Assembly: GCA_018335875.1 (NCBI GenBank)
Contig: JAGXRN010000044.1
Span: 1-64,000 of the forward strand
DNA length: 64,000 nucleotides
Direction: 5' to 3'
Source: Dethiobacter sp.
GTDB lineage: Bacteria > Bacillota > Dethiobacteria > Dethiobacterales > Dethiobacteraceae
In this document: piece by piece, positions 61,710 through 64,000 of the stretch
How the letters are laid out: each line of letters opens with the position of its first letter
How positions within the stretch are numbered: the first letter of the stretch is position 1
Notes under the pieces: generated by a model
Database searches by the model: none
Told to the model about the DNA's origin: nothing
The model's input: only the letters and a program-made list of their open reading frames with translations
Program-made: the position numbers and the translations under genes

Positions 61710-62486
61710 ATGGATGTCAGAAAACTTTTTGACCTTACCGGCAGGGTAGCTGTGGTAACAGGCGGTTCAATGGGGCTTGGGCTGCAGTTTGCCCGTGCTC
61801 TTGCTGAGCTAGGCGCCAACCTGGTGTTATGTGCCCGTAAGGTCGACCGGTGTGAGCAGGCTGCGGCTGATTTGCGTCAGGAGCTGGGTGTTAAAGTGCT
61901 GGCATTGCGTTGCGATGTGACCAATCCGCCGGAGGTTCAGCATTTGGCGGACCGGGCTGTGGAAGAATTCGGCCGGATTGACATCCTGGTGAATAATGCC
62001 GGCATTTCCTGGTGCTGCCCCGTGGAAGACCTTTCGCTGGAGCAGTGGAATAAGGTGATGTCTGTCAACGTAACCGGCACTTTTTTGTGTACTCAGGCGG
62101 CAGGGCGGATTATGATCCGGCAGGGAAAAGGGAAAATCATCAATATTGCTTCTGTCGCCGGGCTTATTGGTGCAGCACCGGAAGCTATGGACTCTATTGT
62201 CTACAGTACGAGCAAAGGTGCAGTTATTAGCTTCACCAGAGATATGGCCTGCAAGTGGGCCAAGCACAATATTCTCGTCAATGCCATTGCCCCGGCATGG
62301 TTTCCGACACGGGTGACTGAGTGGATCCTGGATCACAGGAAAGATATTCTGCTTCCCAATATTCCGCTTGGACGTTTTGGCTCTGACCACGACCTGAAAG
62401 GCGCCGTTGCGTTTCTGGCCTCCGATGCTTCCGATTATGTAACCGGCCAGGTACTGGTGGTCGACGGCGGCAGCTCGGCCTGGTAG
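61710..62486 (+). CDS. short-chain dehydrogenase/reductase (FabG-like)
   Basis: A 258-residue NAD(P)-dependent oxidoreductase: TGGSMGLG cofactor loop (residues 16-23), NNAGIS, catalytic SVAG...YSTSKG (Tyr and Lys), and the C-terminal GxxxDYVTGQVLVVDGG. Probably a 3-hydroxyacyl-CoA or related alcohol dehydrogenase, because acyl-CoA dehydrogenase and thiolase genes follow. First gene of the operon. Confidence 0.9.
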   Translation: MDVRKLFDLTGRVAVVTGGSMGLGLQFARALAELGANLVLCARKVDRCEQAAADLRQELGVKVLALRCDVTNPPEVQHLADRAVEEFGRIDILVNNAGISWCCPVEDLSLEQWNKVMSVNVTGTFLCTQAAGRIMIRQGKGKIINIASVAGLIGAAPEAMDSIVYSTSKGAVISFTRDMACKWAKHNILVNAIAPAWFPTRVTEWILDHRKDILLPNIPLGRFGSDHDLKGAVAFLASDASDYVTGQVLVVDGGSSAW

Positions 62487-62513
62487 TAAATAAATTGAAA
62501 AGGAGTGGTATTT

Positions 62514-63653
62514 GTGATTAGTTTTGACCTGACAGAAGAACAAAAGAGCATGCAGAAGCTGGCGCGGGAGTTTGTGGAAAGTGAGATTATTCCCATTGCC
62601 GCCGAATATGACGAAAAGGAAGAAGTGCCGTGGCAGGTTGTCAATAAGGCGTTTGAAGTTGGGCTGATGAACATGAATGTGCCTGAAGAGTACGGCGGCC
62701 AGGGGCTTGACCCCATCACTGAGGCTATTATCGGCGAGGAACTGAGCTATGGATGTCTCGGTATCAGCGGTACTTTTGGCGCAAACGGCCTGGCTCTTAC
62801 TCCAATCCTGCTGGCAGGGACTAAAGAGCAAAAGGAAAAATATCTTAAGTCTTTTTGCAGTAAACCGCAGCTGGCCGCCTTTGGCCTGACTGAACCCGAA
62901 GCCGGTTCCGATGTGGCAAACATATCAACGCGGGCTGTCCTTGAAGGGGACGAGTATGTTTTAAACGGGCAGAAATGTTTTATTACCAATGGCGGTGTGG
63001 CCAGCCTCTACACTATTTTTGCCACTGTGGATAAGAGTAAGGGAGTCAAGGGGATGTGCGCCTTTATTGTGCCCGGCGACACTCCGGGACTTTCTGCAGG
63101 GTCAAAGGAAAAGAAGATGGGTGACCGGGCTTCCCATGTGGGCGAGGTGATTCTGCAGGATGTCCGTATACCCAGGGAAAACCTGCTTGGCAGGGAAGGC
63201 GATGGTTTCAGGATTGCCATGGGAACGCTCGATATCACAAGGCCCGGTATTGGCGCCTCCGCCGTTGGGGTTGCCAGGCGTGCCCTGGAGGAAGCCATTA
63301 AATATTCCAAGCAGCGCGTGCAGTTTGGCCAGCCCATCGCTGCAAACCAGGCTATTCAGTTTATGTTGGCCGATATGGCCATGCGTGTGGATGCCTCCCG
63401 GCTGCTGGTATGGAGGTCCTGCCATAAGCTGCATAAGGGCGAACGGGCTTCCCTGGAAGGGGCTATGGCTAAATGCTTTGCGTCTGATATGGCGATGAGT
63501 GTGACTGTGGATGCAGTACAAATCCTGGGTGGTTATGGCTATATGCGTGATTACCCGGTGGAGAAACTGATGCGTGATGCCAAGATTACACAGATTTACG
63601 AGGGCACAAACCAGATTCAGCGTCTTGTTATGGCAAGAGAACTGCTTAAATAA
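62514..63653 (+). CDS. acyl-CoA dehydrogenase
   Basis: A 379-residue FAD enzyme that oxidises acyl-CoA to enoyl-CoA. FGLTEPEAGSD and CFITNGGVA are FAD- and substrate-binding motifs, RVQFGQPIAANQAIQ follows, and QIYEGTNQIQRLVMAREL has the catalytic glutamate typical of short/medium-chain enzymes. I chose GTG at 62514, nine bases after AAGGAG. It needs electron-transferring flavoprotein, which is not in the window. Confidence 0.94.
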   Translation: MISFDLTEEQKSMQKLAREFVESEIIPIAAEYDEKEEVPWQVVNKAFEVGLMNMNVPEEYGGQGLDPITEAIIGEELSYGCLGISGTFGANGLALTPILLAGTKEQKEKYLKSFCSKPQLAAFGLTEPEAGSDVANISTRAVLEGDEYVLNGQKCFITNGGVASLYTIFATVDKSKGVKGMCAFIVPGDTPGLSAGSKEKKMGDRASHVGEVILQDVRIPRENLLGREGDGFRIAMGTLDITRPGIGASAVGVARRALEEAIKYSKQRVQFGQPIAANQAIQFMLADMAMRVDASRLLVWRSCHKLHKGERASLEGAMAKCFASDMAMSVTVDAVQILGGYGYMRDYPVEKLMRDAKITQIYEGTNQIQRLVMARELLK

Positions 63654-63676
63654 AAGACAAAATGAGGAGGGAAACA

Positions 63677-64000
63677 ATGCAGGAAGCTGTAATTGTAAGT
63701 GCTGCACGCACACCAATCGCCAGGGAAGCAGGGTCGCTAAAAGACCTGCTGCCTGAGGATTATGCCGGACTAGTAATCAGGGAGGCTGTGGCCCGGTCTG
63801 GGATAGCTGATGCCGGTATTATTGATGAAGTGATTTTTGGACACTGTCTGGGAGCTGCCGGCTGCATGGCGCGCCTGGCGCTTTTAAAAGCGGGGTTGCC
63901 CATGACCATCCCCGGAGTGACTATCGACAGGCAGTGCGGTTCGGGCTCCACCGCAGTCAATATGGCAGCTGCTTTGATTCAAAGCGGCGCTATTGATGTC
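63677..64000 (+). CDS. thiolase (acetyl-CoA acetyltransferase), partial at window end
   Basis: The first 108 residues of a thiolase: AVIVSAARTPIAREAGSLKDL, then IDRQCGSGSTAVNMAA with the nucleophilic cysteine. The frame runs off the window. It would cleave 3-oxoacyl-CoA or condense acetyl-CoA, completing the beta-oxidation set with the two preceding genes. AGGAGGGA precedes the ATG. The usual loop after GHCLGA is somewhat short. Confidence 0.9.
   Translation, partial: MQEAVIVSAARTPIAREAGSLKDLLPEDYAGLVIREAVARSGIADAGIIDEVIFGHCLGAAGCMARLALLKAGLPMTIPGVTIDRQCGSGSTAVNMAAALIQSGAIDV

Noticed and set aside
1-64000. CRISPR arrays, rRNA genes, complete tRNA genes, integron attC arrays
   Set aside because: No regular spacer-repeat pattern, rRNA signature or complete cloverleaf was found; the repeated sequences near the left end are ssrA-derived.

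Overview
The window looks like a chromosomal segment of an anaerobic, probably spore-forming Clostridia-type Firmicute (Peptococcaceae / Syntrophomonadales / Dethiobacteria-like). This is inferred from gene content: a tRNA-Trp-type T-box, a PerR-rubrerythrin pair, a Spo0E-like protein, CWB2 cell-wall proteins, an RsiV/DUF4179-type anti-sigma factor, ADP-forming acyl-CoA synthetase, and large multihaem c-type cytochromes without outer-membrane partners.

Layout. (1) 1-11800 is an accessory region downstream of the tmRNA gene ssrA, whose 3' end is at 1-85. It holds at least six further partial copies of ssrA: three with the tag reading frame and pseudoknot region, and several with only the 3' tRNA-like end. 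Many keep a rho-independent terminator. Interleaved are toxin-antitoxin modules (two Phd/YefM-RelE pairs, AbrB-Fic/Doc, VapBC, MazEF, a Phd-Uma2 fusion), remnants of others, and broken metabolic genes (E1 alpha, M14 peptidase, MalT-like regulator, cytochrome c). No integrase is visible. (2) 11800-21400: a broken DUF4153/Xre/DUF2975 group, a GMP synthase with a collapsed amidotransferase domain, a di-haem cytochrome, a DEAD-box helicase, rpoZ, an ECF sigma/anti-sigma pair, and a T-box-controlled TrpB2. (3) 21400-32450: cell-wall amidase, patatin, rhodanese lipoprotein, perR-rubrerythrin-purC, an MFS transporter, decayed TRAP permease and aminotransferase genes, and a large-subunit catalase. (4) 32450-40250: several genes with internal deletions (UvsE, Gfo/Idh, acyltransferase, CWB2-NamZ) around an intact MacB-type ABC exporter and Tex. 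(5) 40300-46600: ftsE-ftsX-coiled-coil/DUF3048 operon, then a TetR-controlled ABC-2 exporter on the other strand. (6) 46900-51600: a four-gene electron-transfer cluster (21-haem cytochrome, TPR, NHL, 6-haem cytochrome). (7) 52000-64000: DUF4015 lipoprotein, ADP-forming acyl-CoA synthetase, CofE-like protein, Spo0E-like protein, TPR protein, DNA methyltransferase, amidohydrolase, AcuA-like acetyltransferase, and a beta-oxidation operon (SDR, acyl-CoA dehydrogenase, thiolase) behind a candidate sigma-54 promoter.

How it fits together. The right half is coherent core and energy metabolism: acyl-CoA oxidation, acyl-CoA synthetase and outward-facing cytochromes suit an anaerobe that oxidises organic acids and may pass electrons to extracellular acceptors. 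The left 40 kb is rich in decayed genes, against only two low-confidence broken fragments beyond about 40.3 kb. The most unusual items are the ssrA-fragment/toxin-antitoxin array with differing proteolysis-tag sequences, the FtsEX partner in which a DUF3048 (YerB) domain replaces the usual wall hydrolase, and the GuaA lacking a recognisable glutaminase centre.
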